Shown here in pieces: positions 39,423 through 48,720 of a stretch of 64,000 nucleotides of DNA (position 1 is its first letter; every line of letters starts with the position of its first letter). The notes below the pieces were generated by a model. It was not told the origin of the DNA and ran no database searches. It saw nothing but the letters and a program-made list of their open reading frames with translations. The stretch is from JAWLEV01 sp046538105 (GTDB lineage Bacteria; Chloroflexota; Anaerolineae; UBA1429), in the NCBI GenBank assembly GCA_046538105.1, contig JBKHJO010000006.1, positions 1-64,000 of the forward strand, given 5' to 3'. The position numbers and the translations under genes are program-made.

Positions 39423-40739
39423 ATGGATCAGCAAGCGGACCTCTTTGCGGCTTTTCAGCAGGCTTTTCTGGTAGGATGGGCCCCGGTGGCCATATTTATC
39501 ATGGCCACGGCTGGCTTTGCCCTCCTTTACGCCGGAATGGTGCGAAAGAAGAACGTCAGCCACACCATCCTCGTCATCAACGTGGGCTGGACGTTGGCTT
39601 TTATCCTGTACTATCTGATAGGCTACCCTCTGGCCTACTATAGCGACGCGCCCATCATCGGCCTGCCCAAGTTCTTTCCCACCATCGCCAACCCGTTGCC
39701 GCCTGCGCTATCTGCAACTGGTGCATACGACATCCCAGGGAGCCCCTCGGGCCTCGGCGATCTGGCGCTGTGGTTCAAGATGGCCATGTTCGCCATCACC
39801 ACCGTGGCTATCGTGCCCGGTGGCCTGGCCGAGCGAGACAAGTTCTGGGGCTGGGTGATCGCCGCAGCCGTGATCTCGGCCTTTATCTATCCCGTGGTGG
39901 AACACTGGGTCTGGGGTGGGGGCTGGTTGGGCGATCTGGGCTTCATCGACTATGCGGGATCGAACGTGGTACACCTGACCGGCGGTATGCTGTCCCTGAT
40001 GGGCGCTATCGTCATCGGCCCCCGTATCGGCAAGTTCGTGGGCAAACGTCAGGAGCCGCGCTCCTTCTTTGGGCACAGCATCCCCCTGTCCGTTCTCGGG
40101 GCCTGGCTGCTGGTGTTTGGTTGGTTCGGCTTCAACATCGGCTCCAGCACGGCGGTGGACCCGCAGACGATCAATATCGAGCTATCCTGGGTCTCGGTCA
40201 CCACAGCCATGGCCATGGCAGGGGGGCTCTTTGGCGCGGCGGTCACCTCGCGGGGACACGTGCTGACCAGCATGATCGGTCTGCTGTCCGGTGCGGTGTC
40301 CATCTGCTCGGGCGCTGCCATCATGCATCCGCTCTTTGCCTTTGCCACCGGCGCCATCGCGGGCACCTTGACCACCCTGGGCGTGGGAATGTTGGAGCGC
40401 GTGCTCAAGATAGATGACGCGCTGGCCTGCTTCCCCGTCCACGGGATATGCGGTATCTGGGGCGTATTGGCCACAGGGCTCTTTGGGGCCAAGCCTCTGG
40501 GCGCCCATCCCATCTATGGACTGGAGACGGCAGAGTGGTTGCCCCAGCTCGGTGTACAGGCTCTTGGGGCCGTGGCCATCGCCGCCTTTGTGGCCGTGAC
40601 GGGCTATATCCTGTTCTGGGCGCTGGACAAGCTCGGCATGTTACGCGTCACAAGGGATGCCGAACTCTTTGGCATCGACATCGCCAACCACAAGACGCTG
40701 GCCTATCCGGAGGACATGGAGGACGAGATGTTCCGGTAG
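39423..40739 (+). CDS. amtB: Ammonium channel of the Amt/MEP family
   Basis: A 438-residue membrane protein with eleven predicted helices that conducts ammonia/ammonium. The pore twin histidines are His184 (SNVVHLTGG) and His340 (ACFPVHGICGIWG). The signature DYAGSNVVHLTGG and the GGLAERDKFWG segment are as in the family. The C-terminal tail (AYPEDMEDEMFR) is short and acidic. GGGAGAAGAG precedes the ATG. A glnK/glnB gene, the normal partner, is not next to it. Confidence 0.95.
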   Translation: MDQQADLFAAFQQAFLVGWAPVAIFIMATAGFALLYAGMVRKKNVSHTILVINVGWTLAFILYYLIGYPLAYYSDAPIIGLPKFFPTIANPLPPALSATGAYDIPGSPSGLGDLALWFKMAMFAITTVAIVPGGLAERDKFWGWVIAAAVISAFIYPVVEHWVWGGGWLGDLGFIDYAGSNVVHLTGGMLSLMGAIVIGPRIGKFVGKRQEPRSFFGHSIPLSVLGAWLLVFGWFGFNIGSSTAVDPQTINIELSWVSVTTAMAMAGGLFGAAVTSRGHVLTSMIGLLSGAVSICSGAAIMHPLFAFATGAIAGTLTTLGVGMLERVLKIDDALACFPVHGICGIWGVLATGLFGAKPLGAHPIYGLETAEWLPQLGVQALGAVAIAAFVAVTGYILFWALDKLGMLRVTRDAELFGIDIANHKTLAYPEDMEDEMFR

Positions 40740-40771
40740 CAAGGGGTCAGTCACCATCAAGGCTGTGCGCT

Positions 40772-40814
40772 CTCGCCCGGGGTTGGAAGGCGTCCCGGGC
40801 GAGTTGTTTTTTCG
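40772..40814 (+). terminator. Terminator after the ammonium channel gene
   Basis: CTCGCCCGGG (40772-40781) pairs with CCCGGGCGAG (40794-40803) and is followed by TTGTTTTTT. Confidence 0.92.
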
Positions 40815-40974
40815 CGTGTGTTTTTTGCCTAAACTCAGAAAAGGATCCTTTACTTCTCCGATCTCCTTTCCATTGCCCGACATCTTTTCCACATACCTTT
40901 CCACTCATCTTTTCCGTATCCCCCGAAATCATTATACTATGTTGAGAAGACGAAGAGAGGAGTTGTAGCATACA

Positions 40975-42486
40975 GTGACGACACGGCTGGAAGGGCACCT
41001 GACAGTGCGTGAGGTGTGGGAATTGGCTCTGCCACGGGATACGGCTTTGCTGGGGGGCGCCGGGGGGTTGGATAGCCCGGTGGCCTGGTGCGCCTCGATT
41101 CGTGCCACCTTTCCTGCGTTTGGTGATATGGAAGAGGAGTATGTGGCGCTGGTCAGCCTGGAGATGGCGAGGCGGCTGGATCCCCGCCTCACGCCGCGCT
41201 ATCTTTTGGAGCAGCTGCACCGTCTCGGGGCCTCGGCGTTCGTGGTGGATGAGACCCCAGATCCCGCTGACGTGCGATTGGCCGACGAACTGGCCCTGCC
41301 GGTCCTGCAATTGCCGCCGGGTTTCGATCTCCACGACGTGGAACGCGACATCCTGCGCACGCTGGTTGACCGTGAGGGGCAACTGGCGCGGCGGGAAAAG
41401 GAGATAAGGCAGCGGGTGCAGCGGGCCTTTTCCCGGGGTGGGATGGAGGCCGTGGTGAACGACCTGGCCCGTTTCTCATCTGCTCATATTGTGGTGGAGC
41501 AGGAGAACGGCGTGAGCCTGGTGCAGAGCGAGGGCCTTTTGGAGAATGAGAGTGCGTCGGGGGCGGATTTCCTCGTCGAGGTTGGGGGGCGTTCCCTGGG
41601 AAGGCTTGTTCTATACGGGAAAGCCATCGGCTCCCTGGACAGGATCTACGCCCGGGAGGCGGCGGAGATGTGCGGGGTGGAGATGCTGCGACGGCTGTCG
41701 CGCCGGGAGACGGAGGAGCGCCTGGGAGTGACCCTGGTGGATCGCCTGCTGGAGGAGGAGGTGAATGAGGACGGGCTCACCTCTCGCTTCCTACATCTGG
41801 GGTACGACCCGTCCCCGGACAGGTGTCATGTGGTGGTCGCGGTGGGCGCGACGGAGGGGAGCGAGGGGGAGGATACGGCCGCTGAGACCCTGGAGCGGGA
41901 TCTGCGGCGCGCCGCCCAGGCGGAAGGGCCCATCATTCTCTCGGTGCCCTATCGGGAGAGTCATTTGCTCTTCTGCGGCTTTGACGATGCTATGGACGCG
42001 GGGCGGGCACGACGCTGGGTCCGTAGAGTGCTCTCGAACGTCCAGTTGGATCGGGCGTTCGGCGTGAGCCGGATCGTGCAGGGATTGGAGGGCTTGCGGG
42101 ATGGGGTGCGTCAGGCTCTCGGGGCCCGGGGGTTGGGCCAGCAGATCGCGGAACGCCGGGGAGCCTGCTATTACGAGGAGTTGGGGCTCTATCGGCTGCT
42201 GGCCGATCTTCGCGACCGAGAGGCCCTGGACCGCTTCTGTGAGGATGTGTTGGGAGACCTTTTGCACTACGACAAAGCCAACGGTACAGAACTTATACAT
42301 ACGTTAAAGGTCTTTTTTCGACAGAACAGCAACGTCAGTCAGGCGGCGCAGGCGCTGTATGTCCATCGTAACACCCTCAATTATCGTCTGGACCGCATTG
42401 CCGAGATCACGGGCCTGGATCTGAACGACGCGGAGGCGTGCCTGTGCCTGCAACTGGCCCTCAAGATCCATGATCTGGCCGGATGA
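40975..42486 (+). CDS. PucR-family transcriptional regulator
   Basis: A 503-residue regulator. The N-terminal PucR sensory domain (about 1-125) has LTVREVWELALPRDT and WCASIRATFPAFGD. A central GGDEF-like region follows (about 270-390). The C-terminal PucR helix-turn-helix is SNVSQAAQALYVHRNTLNYR with the family ending ITGLDLND. Family members control purine or nitrogen-compound use, which fits a place beside the nitrogen block. The start is a GTG with AGAGGAG upstream; a TATACT box lies at 40933-40938. Confidence 0.9.
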   Translation: MTTRLEGHLTVREVWELALPRDTALLGGAGGLDSPVAWCASIRATFPAFGDMEEEYVALVSLEMARRLDPRLTPRYLLEQLHRLGASAFVVDETPDPADVRLADELALPVLQLPPGFDLHDVERDILRTLVDREGQLARREKEIRQRVQRAFSRGGMEAVVNDLARFSSAHIVVEQENGVSLVQSEGLLENESASGADFLVEVGGRSLGRLVLYGKAIGSLDRIYAREAAEMCGVEMLRRLSRRETEERLGVTLVDRLLEEEVNEDGLTSRFLHLGYDPSPDRCHVVVAVGATEGSEGEDTAAETLERDLRRAAQAEGPIILSVPYRESHLLFCGFDDAMDAGRARRWVRRVLSNVQLDRAFGVSRIVQGLEGLRDGVRQALGARGLGQQIAERRGACYYEELGLYRLLADLRDREALDRFCEDVLGDLLHYDKANGTELIHTLKVFFRQNSNVSQAAQALYVHRNTLNYRLDRIAEITGLDLNDAEACLCLQLALKIHDLAG

Positions 42487-42585
42487 GGCTCTTTCTGTCG
42501 AGGTTGGGGGCAGGTGCTGGTGTTTCACGGTTCATGAGGGGTGATTATTCTTGATGGTCGGCCGTATGGTACAAAAGGTGATCCT

Positions 42586-45042
42586 GTGAGCGAGCGCGTT
42601 TCCCTTTTTCCCCGTGAGACGAGATGGCCCCGGATTCTCCTGATTCTGGTTCTGGTGATGATTCCGCTCCTTTTGCGGGTGACCGGGCTGGGTGTCTTTG
42701 TCACCATTGACGAGCCCACCTGGGCTGCGCGCAGCCAGGATTTTCACGATGCTCTGGTCGAGGGGGATTTCTTTCACACCTATCAGTCGGAGCATCCGGG
42801 CGTGGTCACCATGTGGATCGGTATCCTGGCCCTCCGCGTCTCGCAGGCTGCCGAGGCGTTTACATCGCAGTATCGTGTGTTGCATGTGCTGTGGGAGGCC
42901 GTCTCCTCAGGGAATGCTGGCCTTCCGGCGTTCACTTTTTGGGCGCGGTGGGGGGTGGCCCTGGTGACGTGGATGGGCATCCTAATGTTGTATTTCCCCC
43001 TGCGACGCCTCTTTGGGCAGCCTGCGGCGCTGTTGGCTATCCTGTTGGTGGGCATCGACCCCTTTTATCTCGCACACTCGCGGCTTCACCATCTGGATGG
43101 ACTTTTGACGACCTTTGTCATGCTTTCGGTCACGAGTTTATTAGCCTCTCGGGAGGGAGATAGACACAGGCAACGATATCTGATCTTCTCGGGCATATGC
43201 GGGGGATTGGCCATGGCCAACAAGTCGCCCGCCGTGCTGTTGATTCCCTGGATAATCGTCGCTTTGATTGTAGACGCCTGGCAGCGGGGTGGGGAGGCGC
43301 GAGGGCCACGTCTGGGGCGGGCTATCAAGAGAATGGTCGTCTGGGGACTGGTTGCAGTGGGCACGGTATTCATCCTGTGGCCCGCCATGTGGGTGCGTCC
43401 TCTGGCCGTGATGCGAAGGCTGATGGAGGGCGCGCTCCGGCAGGGGATGAACCCCCATGAGCATGGCAATTTTTTCTGGTTTGAAAATCGGGCGGATCCG
43501 GGTCCTGGTTTCTATCCCGTGGCCTGGGCTTTTCGGACCACACCCCTCGTTGTACTGGGATTGGTGGGATTGGGCTTGGGGGAGAGGGGGGATGCGCGCA
43601 GGCGGCACATCCTTCTGTTGTTGCTTTTTGTTGCGGGATATGTCGCGTTTATGACCACCAGTTCCAAAAAGTTTGATCGTTATATCCTTCCCGTTTTCCC
43701 CCTGCTGGATATTCTCGCCGCGTTGGGATTTGATACCCTTTGTGACCACACCGTCATGGACACACAGAGTATCGGACTTTTCTCCCTCATGCGCCGCGGG
43801 GCGTCTCGGCTGGGCGGCATCGGGGCCGTATCGACCTCTATACTGATCACGTTGCTTGTGGCGGGAATTCAGTTGCCCCTGATCCTCCCCACCTACCCCT
43901 ATTATCTGGCCTATTACAACGATATGCTGGGGGGTGGATCTGTGGCCTCAGACATCCTTCTGTATGGATGGGGCGAGGGACTGGATGAGGCGGCGGCGTA
44001 TCTGAACAGCAAGCCCGAGGCCTCGAGACTCCATGTGGCTGCCCACTATATCAATCAGTTCAGCCCCTTTTTCGAGGGCACGGCGACGCTGGCCGGTCGG
44101 GCTCCGCTGGTGGAGCCCGACTATTTTGTGCTGTATTCCTGTGCGGTGCAGCGCCAGTTTGTGCCAGAGGTGATGGGACGTCTTTACGAGGTGGAGGAGC
44201 CGGAGTACACGGTGTGTGTCAAGGGGCTGGAGTACGCCTGGATTTACCCCAACACCTTTTACCGGGCCGAGACCGAAGAGATCCTGTGTTACATTGAGGA
44301 AAAGTATCCGGGCGAGGAACAGGTGGTCATCTTCGATGCAGACGCGGCATGGAGAAAGGATTATCGGGGACCGTTGTCGCTTTTTGTCCTGGCGGGACCT
44401 CCCCGCGAAGATTTCGTGTTGACCATGCTGGAGCACGCCTCTGCCGATGAGCGGCGTGTTTGGTTCCTGACGTTTCCCGAGATGTTTGAGGAGACGGATG
44501 CCCTGGTGCATGAATATCTTGGCAGGCAAGGGGAGCGAGGGGAAGAGGTCGCTGTAGGTGACGTACGGGCCGTCTGCTATGAGTTCGATGATCACGCTAC
44601 CTTTGTACCGAGTCCCATGATGCGACGGACTTTTTATCTTGGGGAAGATATCCGTCTTCTGGGCTATGATCTTGCTGAGGCAGAACTATCACCCGGGGAG
44701 ACGCTTCCCGTGCGCTTCTATTGGGAAGGCGAGGGGGCTACCGGGAAGAGCTATCACGTCTTTGTACATCTGCTGGGGCCCGATGGTCAGATGTATGGTC
44801 AGGACGACGCATTGCCTCAACAAGGTGTCATGCCCACCACACGTTGGCAGGCTGGCGAGGTGATTCTGGACGATCACCGCGTCACCATAGAGGAGGATGC
44901 GCCACCTGGGGAGTATCATATCGTCCTGGGGATGTACGATTTGGAGACGATGCAGCGGCTTCCTATCCTTGACGCTGACGGCAAGCCCTTGGGGAAAGAT
45001 CAGATACTGATTCAAGGGGTGCGCATTTCTCCGGACGGTTGA
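42586..45042 (+). CDS. GT39/PMT-type membrane glycosyltransferase with C-terminal soluble domain
   Basis: A large multi-span protein (about 818 residues). The N-terminal part has the acidic motif VTIDEPTWAARS in the first loop, typical of the dolichyl/polyprenyl-phosphate sugar transferase superfamily (ArnT/PMT), and HSRLHHLDGLLTTF in a later loop. About ten hydrophobic helices reach residue 450. The soluble remainder ends with a beta-rich domain (FYWEGEGATGKSYHVFVHLL). The GTG at 42586 with AAAGGTGAT is preferred; a GTG at 42541 is also in frame. The sugar and acceptor are unknown. Confidence 0.85.
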   Translation: MSERVSLFPRETRWPRILLILVLVMIPLLLRVTGLGVFVTIDEPTWAARSQDFHDALVEGDFFHTYQSEHPGVVTMWIGILALRVSQAAEAFTSQYRVLHVLWEAVSSGNAGLPAFTFWARWGVALVTWMGILMLYFPLRRLFGQPAALLAILLVGIDPFYLAHSRLHHLDGLLTTFVMLSVTSLLASREGDRHRQRYLIFSGICGGLAMANKSPAVLLIPWIIVALIVDAWQRGGEARGPRLGRAIKRMVVWGLVAVGTVFILWPAMWVRPLAVMRRLMEGALRQGMNPHEHGNFFWFENRADPGPGFYPVAWAFRTTPLVVLGLVGLGLGERGDARRRHILLLLLFVAGYVAFMTTSSKKFDRYILPVFPLLDILAALGFDTLCDHTVMDTQSIGLFSLMRRGASRLGGIGAVSTSILITLLVAGIQLPLILPTYPYYLAYYNDMLGGGSVASDILLYGWGEGLDEAAAYLNSKPEASRLHVAAHYINQFSPFFEGTATLAGRAPLVEPDYFVLYSCAVQRQFVPEVMGRLYEVEEPEYTVCVKGLEYAWIYPNTFYRAETEEILCYIEEKYPGEEQVVIFDADAAWRKDYRGPLSLFVLAGPPREDFVLTMLEHASADERRVWFLTFPEMFEETDALVHEYLGRQGERGEEVAVGDVRAVCYEFDDHATFVPSPMMRRTFYLGEDIRLLGYDLAEAELSPGETLPVRFYWEGEGATGKSYHVFVHLLGPDGQMYGQDDALPQQGVMPTTRWQAGEVILDDHRVTIEEDAPPGEYHIVLGMYDLETMQRLPILDADGKPLGKDQILIQGVRISPDG

Positions 45043-45064
45043 TGACCTTGCCGTTCGATTATTC

Positions 45065-45331
45065 CTAGTCCTCGCCGCTGCGCCAGTTTTCGATCTGGGA
45101 TTTGGGGGTGATGGAGGCCCGCCGTTCTGCCTCTCTCTGCTCTGCAGCAACCTCCTGGGGGTCGGGCTGGCTCGGTCCGTGTACGGCAAAGGAGGTCACG
45201 GCGCGCCTTGTGTCATCGCTGCCGCATTCTGGACAGGGAGGGGGCGTGCTCTCGTCGGAGCCCTGTACTTTACGATAGAGTTTTGAAAAAACGTGTCCAC
45301 AATCATTACACTCGAATTCATAGATGGGCAT
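45065..45331 (-). CDS. FmdB-family zinc-ribbon protein
   Basis: An 88-residue small regulatory-type protein. It has MPIYEFECNDCGHVFSKL at the start and CPECGSDDTRRAV next, giving a four-cysteine zinc ribbon of the FmdB/CxxC-SSSS family. The tail is charged and lacks structure motifs. The ATG at 45331 has AATGGAGG upstream; longer frame starts overlap the MFS gene. The role is unknown. Confidence 0.85.
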   Translation of the reverse strand: MPIYEFECNDCGHVFSKLYRKVQGSDESTPPPCPECGSDDTRRAVTSFAVHGPSQPDPQEVAAEQREAERRASITPKSQIENWRSGED

Positions 45332-45399
45332 GAAGATATATCCTCCATTTAGTGCTGGTGTGGTGTGATCGTTGATCTGACATAATATATGATAGCGGG

Positions 45400-46680
45400 T
45401 CATGTGCCGTGGGGCAAAAAGATAAAGGGAATGGTCATTAACATCTGTAAAAGGCCGGCTATCAGAAGGGCCGTTCCTCGGGATGTGTTCTGAGCCAGGG
45501 CAGCGCCCAATAGAGGACCAACAAAGATGGCTCCGTTGCTTATCATATTCCATACGGCCGCAAAGAGGGGTTGGCGTTCATCGGGCATGGCGGTGAGCAT
45601 GATATCAAAGAGGCCGATGTCGATCCCCGAGGCGGTCAACCCCCAGATGACGGCGGCGGGTAGCAGCCATATGGCCGAGGGGGAGAGAGCGGTGGCGATG
45701 GGATAGAGGGCCAACCCCAGGGCGGCGGATATCAGCAAAAGTCGACGGCCCATCCTGTTCGCCATGCGTCCCCAGAAAAGGTATCCCACCACCAGGGCCA
45801 CGTAACCGACAGTCCCACGGAGACCGATGAGGGTATCGGGGGCGTCAAGTTCCTCGACCCAAAAGAGGCCAAAGAGAGGGGTGGGCAGGCTCAGGGCGAT
45901 GCGGTATGCGATGGTGATGGCCGAGAATAACAAGAATGGCCTGTGGTGGATGACAGGACTCAGGTATTCCTTTGCTCTTGCCGCCGTTCCGAGGGCTTTT
46001 CTGTGCTCTGGCCTCTCCATTTTCGGCACGCGGATGTGCGAGAAGATGAGGGGATCGAGCCAACCAAAGGCAAAGGAGATGAAAAAAACGAGCTGATAAT
46101 TCAGAGGAAAGGAGACGCTATCCAGCAGCCAACCAAAGAAGGCGCTGCTGATGGCCGACACGATGCTCAACAGGGCCCAACGGGTGCTGTTGAGATGTGC
46201 GCGGCGCTCTGCGGGAATGGCCCTGGCGATGACGGAGGTCCATGCTGTGGAGGCGACGCAGTCTGGAAAAGTCTTGAGTACCCAGATGAGGATCAGCACC
46301 ATGGGCAGATACGCAGTGGGAATAACAAAGGGAATCAGTGCACAGGCCAAGAAGCAGAGACGGCCCAGTTTGGCAAAGGTGACGCGAACGCGTACGTGGT
46401 CAGAACGGCGCTCGGCGATGACGGCGGCAGGGATAAAAACGAGGATGGCGAGCAATGCCGGGGCGGAACTCAACGTGCCGATCAGGGTGGAGGATGCCCC
46501 AAGTCGAGCCATAAAGATGGGAAGGAAAGCCATGATGCCTCCCGAGGGGACACCGATCATGGCCGTGTTTAGCAAAAGGAGACGGGCATTATGATCATAA
46601 TGGCCCCTGGGGTTGACGAGGGGCAAAGTGAACAGGCGGCGTATAGCGTACCTGCATTTTTGTAGGAATGCCCTAATCAT
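45400..46680 (-). CDS. Major facilitator superfamily transporter
   Basis: A 426-residue membrane protein with about twelve hydrophobic helices and a cytosolic loop near the middle rich in Arg and Lys. A loop after helix 2 reads AERRSDHVRVRV, and a second-half loop reads WGRMANRMGRRLLLIS, as in MFS carriers. Substrate is unknown. It is upstream of, and in the same direction as, the FmdB-type gene. Confidence 0.88.
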   Translation of the reverse strand: MIRAFLQKCRYAIRRLFTLPLVNPRGHYDHNARLLLLNTAMIGVPSGGIMAFLPIFMARLGASSTLIGTLSSAPALLAILVFIPAAVIAERRSDHVRVRVTFAKLGRLCFLACALIPFVIPTAYLPMVLILIWVLKTFPDCVASTAWTSVIARAIPAERRAHLNSTRWALLSIVSAISSAFFGWLLDSVSFPLNYQLVFFISFAFGWLDPLIFSHIRVPKMERPEHRKALGTAARAKEYLSPVIHHRPFLLFSAITIAYRIALSLPTPLFGLFWVEELDAPDTLIGLRGTVGYVALVVGYLFWGRMANRMGRRLLLISAALGLALYPIATALSPSAIWLLPAAVIWGLTASGIDIGLFDIMLTAMPDERQPLFAAVWNMISNGAIFVGPLLGAALAQNTSRGTALLIAGLLQMLMTIPFIFLPHGT

Positions 46681-46787
46681 CTCTGTTCGTTTTCATCGTT
46701 CCTCTTGGCTGAAAGACGGATTTCCCATCCGCCTCACCTCGGGTAAAGAGGAGCCAGGCGGATGGGGCTGGGATTGGAGGGGCAGAC

Positions 46788-47942
46788 TCAGTATGCTTTG
46801 TGCAGTAACTCTATCGCCTCTTCCAGGTTTATGGTACGGGGATCGTTGGTCAAGATCCTGTCCTGGGTCTCCAGGCATACCTTGGCGACCTTCTCCAGGG
46901 CCTCTTGGGGCACATCGAGATCCCTGAGTCGCTGCGGGATATTCACATCCTGGGACAGGCCACGCACCGCCTCCACGCCTCTGCGGGACGCCTCATCCAG
47001 GGAGAGCCCCTGTACGTTCTCACCGAGAAGTGAGGCCACGTAAGCATATTTCTCTCGACATCCTATGCGATTGAATTCCATCACATAGGGCAAGAGAAGG
47101 GCATTGGCCACGCCGTGGGGGATCTGGAACTGTCCTCCCAGGACATGAGCCAGCGAGTGAACGATGCCCACGCCAGCCTCGCCGAGGGCCTCGCCCGCGA
47201 ACACGCAGGCAGACATCATGCCCGTTCGGGCATCAAGGTTTTGTCCCCTTGCATAGGCGGGGCGAAGATACTCCCCGATGAGGGCGATACCCTGTTCTGC
47301 CATAGCGTCGCTCACCAGGGTAGCCCTCTTGGAGACATAGGCCTCTATGGCATGGGTGAGGGCGTCCATACCCGTCGCGGCGGTGAGGGGTTGGGGCAGT
47401 CCCAGTGTTAGGGTAGCATCGGCGATAGCGACATCGGCCAGGAGGTAGTTGGAGGTTATGCCCCTCTTGGCCTGAGCGTCGGCATCGGTAAAGACGGCGT
47501 TGGGGGACAGTTCGCTGCTAGTTCCCGCCGTGGTGGGAATGGCAATGACGGGCAGACCTGGTTTGGGTATGCTGTTCGCTGCCCAATAGTCCGTGACCTT
47601 GCCCTCGTTCCTTGCCAGGGCGGCAGACATCTTGGCCACGTCCATGGAACTGCCGCCGCCCAGACCGATTACCAGATTGCATTCGTTTTCTTTGATAAAA
47701 TCGACGCACTGATGGACGAGTTCGTAGGGAGGATCCGGTTCCACTCCGTCCCACAGGAGCAGTTCATAGTCCGTGCTCTCGCATGTCTGATCCACAATGC
47801 CGGCTTCCACCAGACCGGGATCGGTCACCAGGACGATACGCTTTCCCCCCAGCATATCGATTGCTGTGTCCAGTTCGCTCAGGGCGCCCGGGCCATGATA
47901 GAGAACCTTGGGGCCTGACAATTTGCTGACTTTTGCTGCCAT
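46788..47942 (-). CDS. Iron-containing alcohol dehydrogenase (group III)
   Basis: A 384-residue enzyme of the Fe-ADH family. The NAD(P)-binding motif is GLGGGSSMDVAK. The metal region is DALTHAIEAYVS, followed by IVHSLAHVLGG and IPHGVANALLLP, which supply the Asp and three His ligands. Likely it interconverts an alcohol and aldehyde. It has its own divergent promoter overlapping that of rfbC. Confidence 0.92.
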   Translation of the reverse strand: MAAKVSKLSGPKVLYHGPGALSELDTAIDMLGGKRIVLVTDPGLVEAGIVDQTCESTDYELLLWDGVEPDPPYELVHQCVDFIKENECNLVIGLGGGSSMDVAKMSAALARNEGKVTDYWAANSIPKPGLPVIAIPTTAGTSSELSPNAVFTDADAQAKRGITSNYLLADVAIADATLTLGLPQPLTAATGMDALTHAIEAYVSKRATLVSDAMAEQGIALIGEYLRPAYARGQNLDARTGMMSACVFAGEALGEAGVGIVHSLAHVLGGQFQIPHGVANALLLPYVMEFNRIGCREKYAYVASLLGENVQGLSLDEASRRGVEAVRGLSQDVNIPQRLRDLDVPQEALEKVAKVCLETQDRILTNDPRTINLEEAIELLHKAY

Positions 47943-48046
47943 GATGTCCCCCTTATCAAGTAATAATCGGACAAAGGATGCTTATGTTGGATGGAGTGAG
48001 AGGAATGTGGGAACGATGATTCCCGCCCTCTTAACCTTCCAGGGTC

Positions 48047-48076
48047 ATTATAGTCAAAGAGTGGGGGTTTTGACAA
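48047..48076 (-). promoter_or_regulatory. Promoter of the iron alcohol dehydrogenase gene
   Basis: Minus strand TTGTCA (48076-48071), 18-nt spacer, TATAAT (48052-48047). Its -35 box shares bases with the -35 of the rfbC promoter. Confidence 0.7.
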
Positions 48077-48098
48077 GGAGAAGGGTGTTGGCTAGAGT
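48070..48098 (+). promoter_or_regulatory. Promoter of rfbC
   Basis: TTGACA (48070-48075), 17-nt spacer, TAGAGT (48093-48098). The start would be near 48105, about 25 nt before the ATG. Confidence 0.7.
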
Positions 48099-48128
48099 AG
48101 GCTTGATCTGTTCTTTACGAGGAGAGAT

Positions 48129-48689
48129 ATGCGCGTTATCGAGACGAAAATTCCGGAGGTACTCATCATCGAGCCCCAAGTTTATGAGGATGATAGGGGC
48201 TTTTTTTACGAGAGTTACAGTCGCCGTCGCTATGTCTCTTGCGGCGTCAAGGATATCTTTGTACAGGATAACCATTCCGGGTCGAAAGGGGGAGTGATTC
48301 GCGGCCTACATTATCAGGCCTCTCCCGGACAGGCCAAGTTGGTGCGTGTGGCCGTCGGCGAGGTCTTTGATGTGGCGGTGGATATCCGTTACGGGTCTCC
48401 CACGTACGGCGAGTGGGTTGGCGTCACCCTATCGGCAGAGAATCGCCTCCAGCTCTATATTCCCGTGGGCTTTGCTCATGGTTTCTGTGTTACGAGCGAT
48501 ATAGCGGAATTCCTCTACAGGGTATCAAGTTACTATGCGCCGGAAGAAGAGCGGGGTATCGCCTGGGATGACCCAGATTTATCCATCGATTGGCCCGTGC
48601 AGGAGCCCATCCTCTCAAAGCGCGACAGGCATCATCCTCGCCTTTGCGATGCCCCGCGCGACTATGTATACAGGCGGATGGAGGAGTGA
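48129..48689 (+). CDS. rfbC: dTDP-4-dehydrorhamnose 3,5-epimerase
   Basis: A 186-residue cupin enzyme of dTDP-rhamnose synthesis. Key elements are DDRGFFYESY, the catalytic His61 in GVIRGLHYQ, and YIPVGFAHGF with the second catalytic Tyr. The ATG has GAGGAGAGAT upstream. rfbA, rfbB and rfbD are not in the window, so the pathway genes are scattered. Confidence 0.95.
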   Translation: MRVIETKIPEVLIIEPQVYEDDRGFFYESYSRRRYVSCGVKDIFVQDNHSGSKGGVIRGLHYQASPGQAKLVRVAVGEVFDVAVDIRYGSPTYGEWVGVTLSAENRLQLYIPVGFAHGFCVTSDIAEFLYRVSSYYAPEEERGIAWDDPDLSIDWPVQEPILSKRDRHHPRLCDAPRDYVYRRMEE

Positions 48690-48720
48690 TTGCCCACGTT
48701 TCCTCGGATAGGGTATCGAT

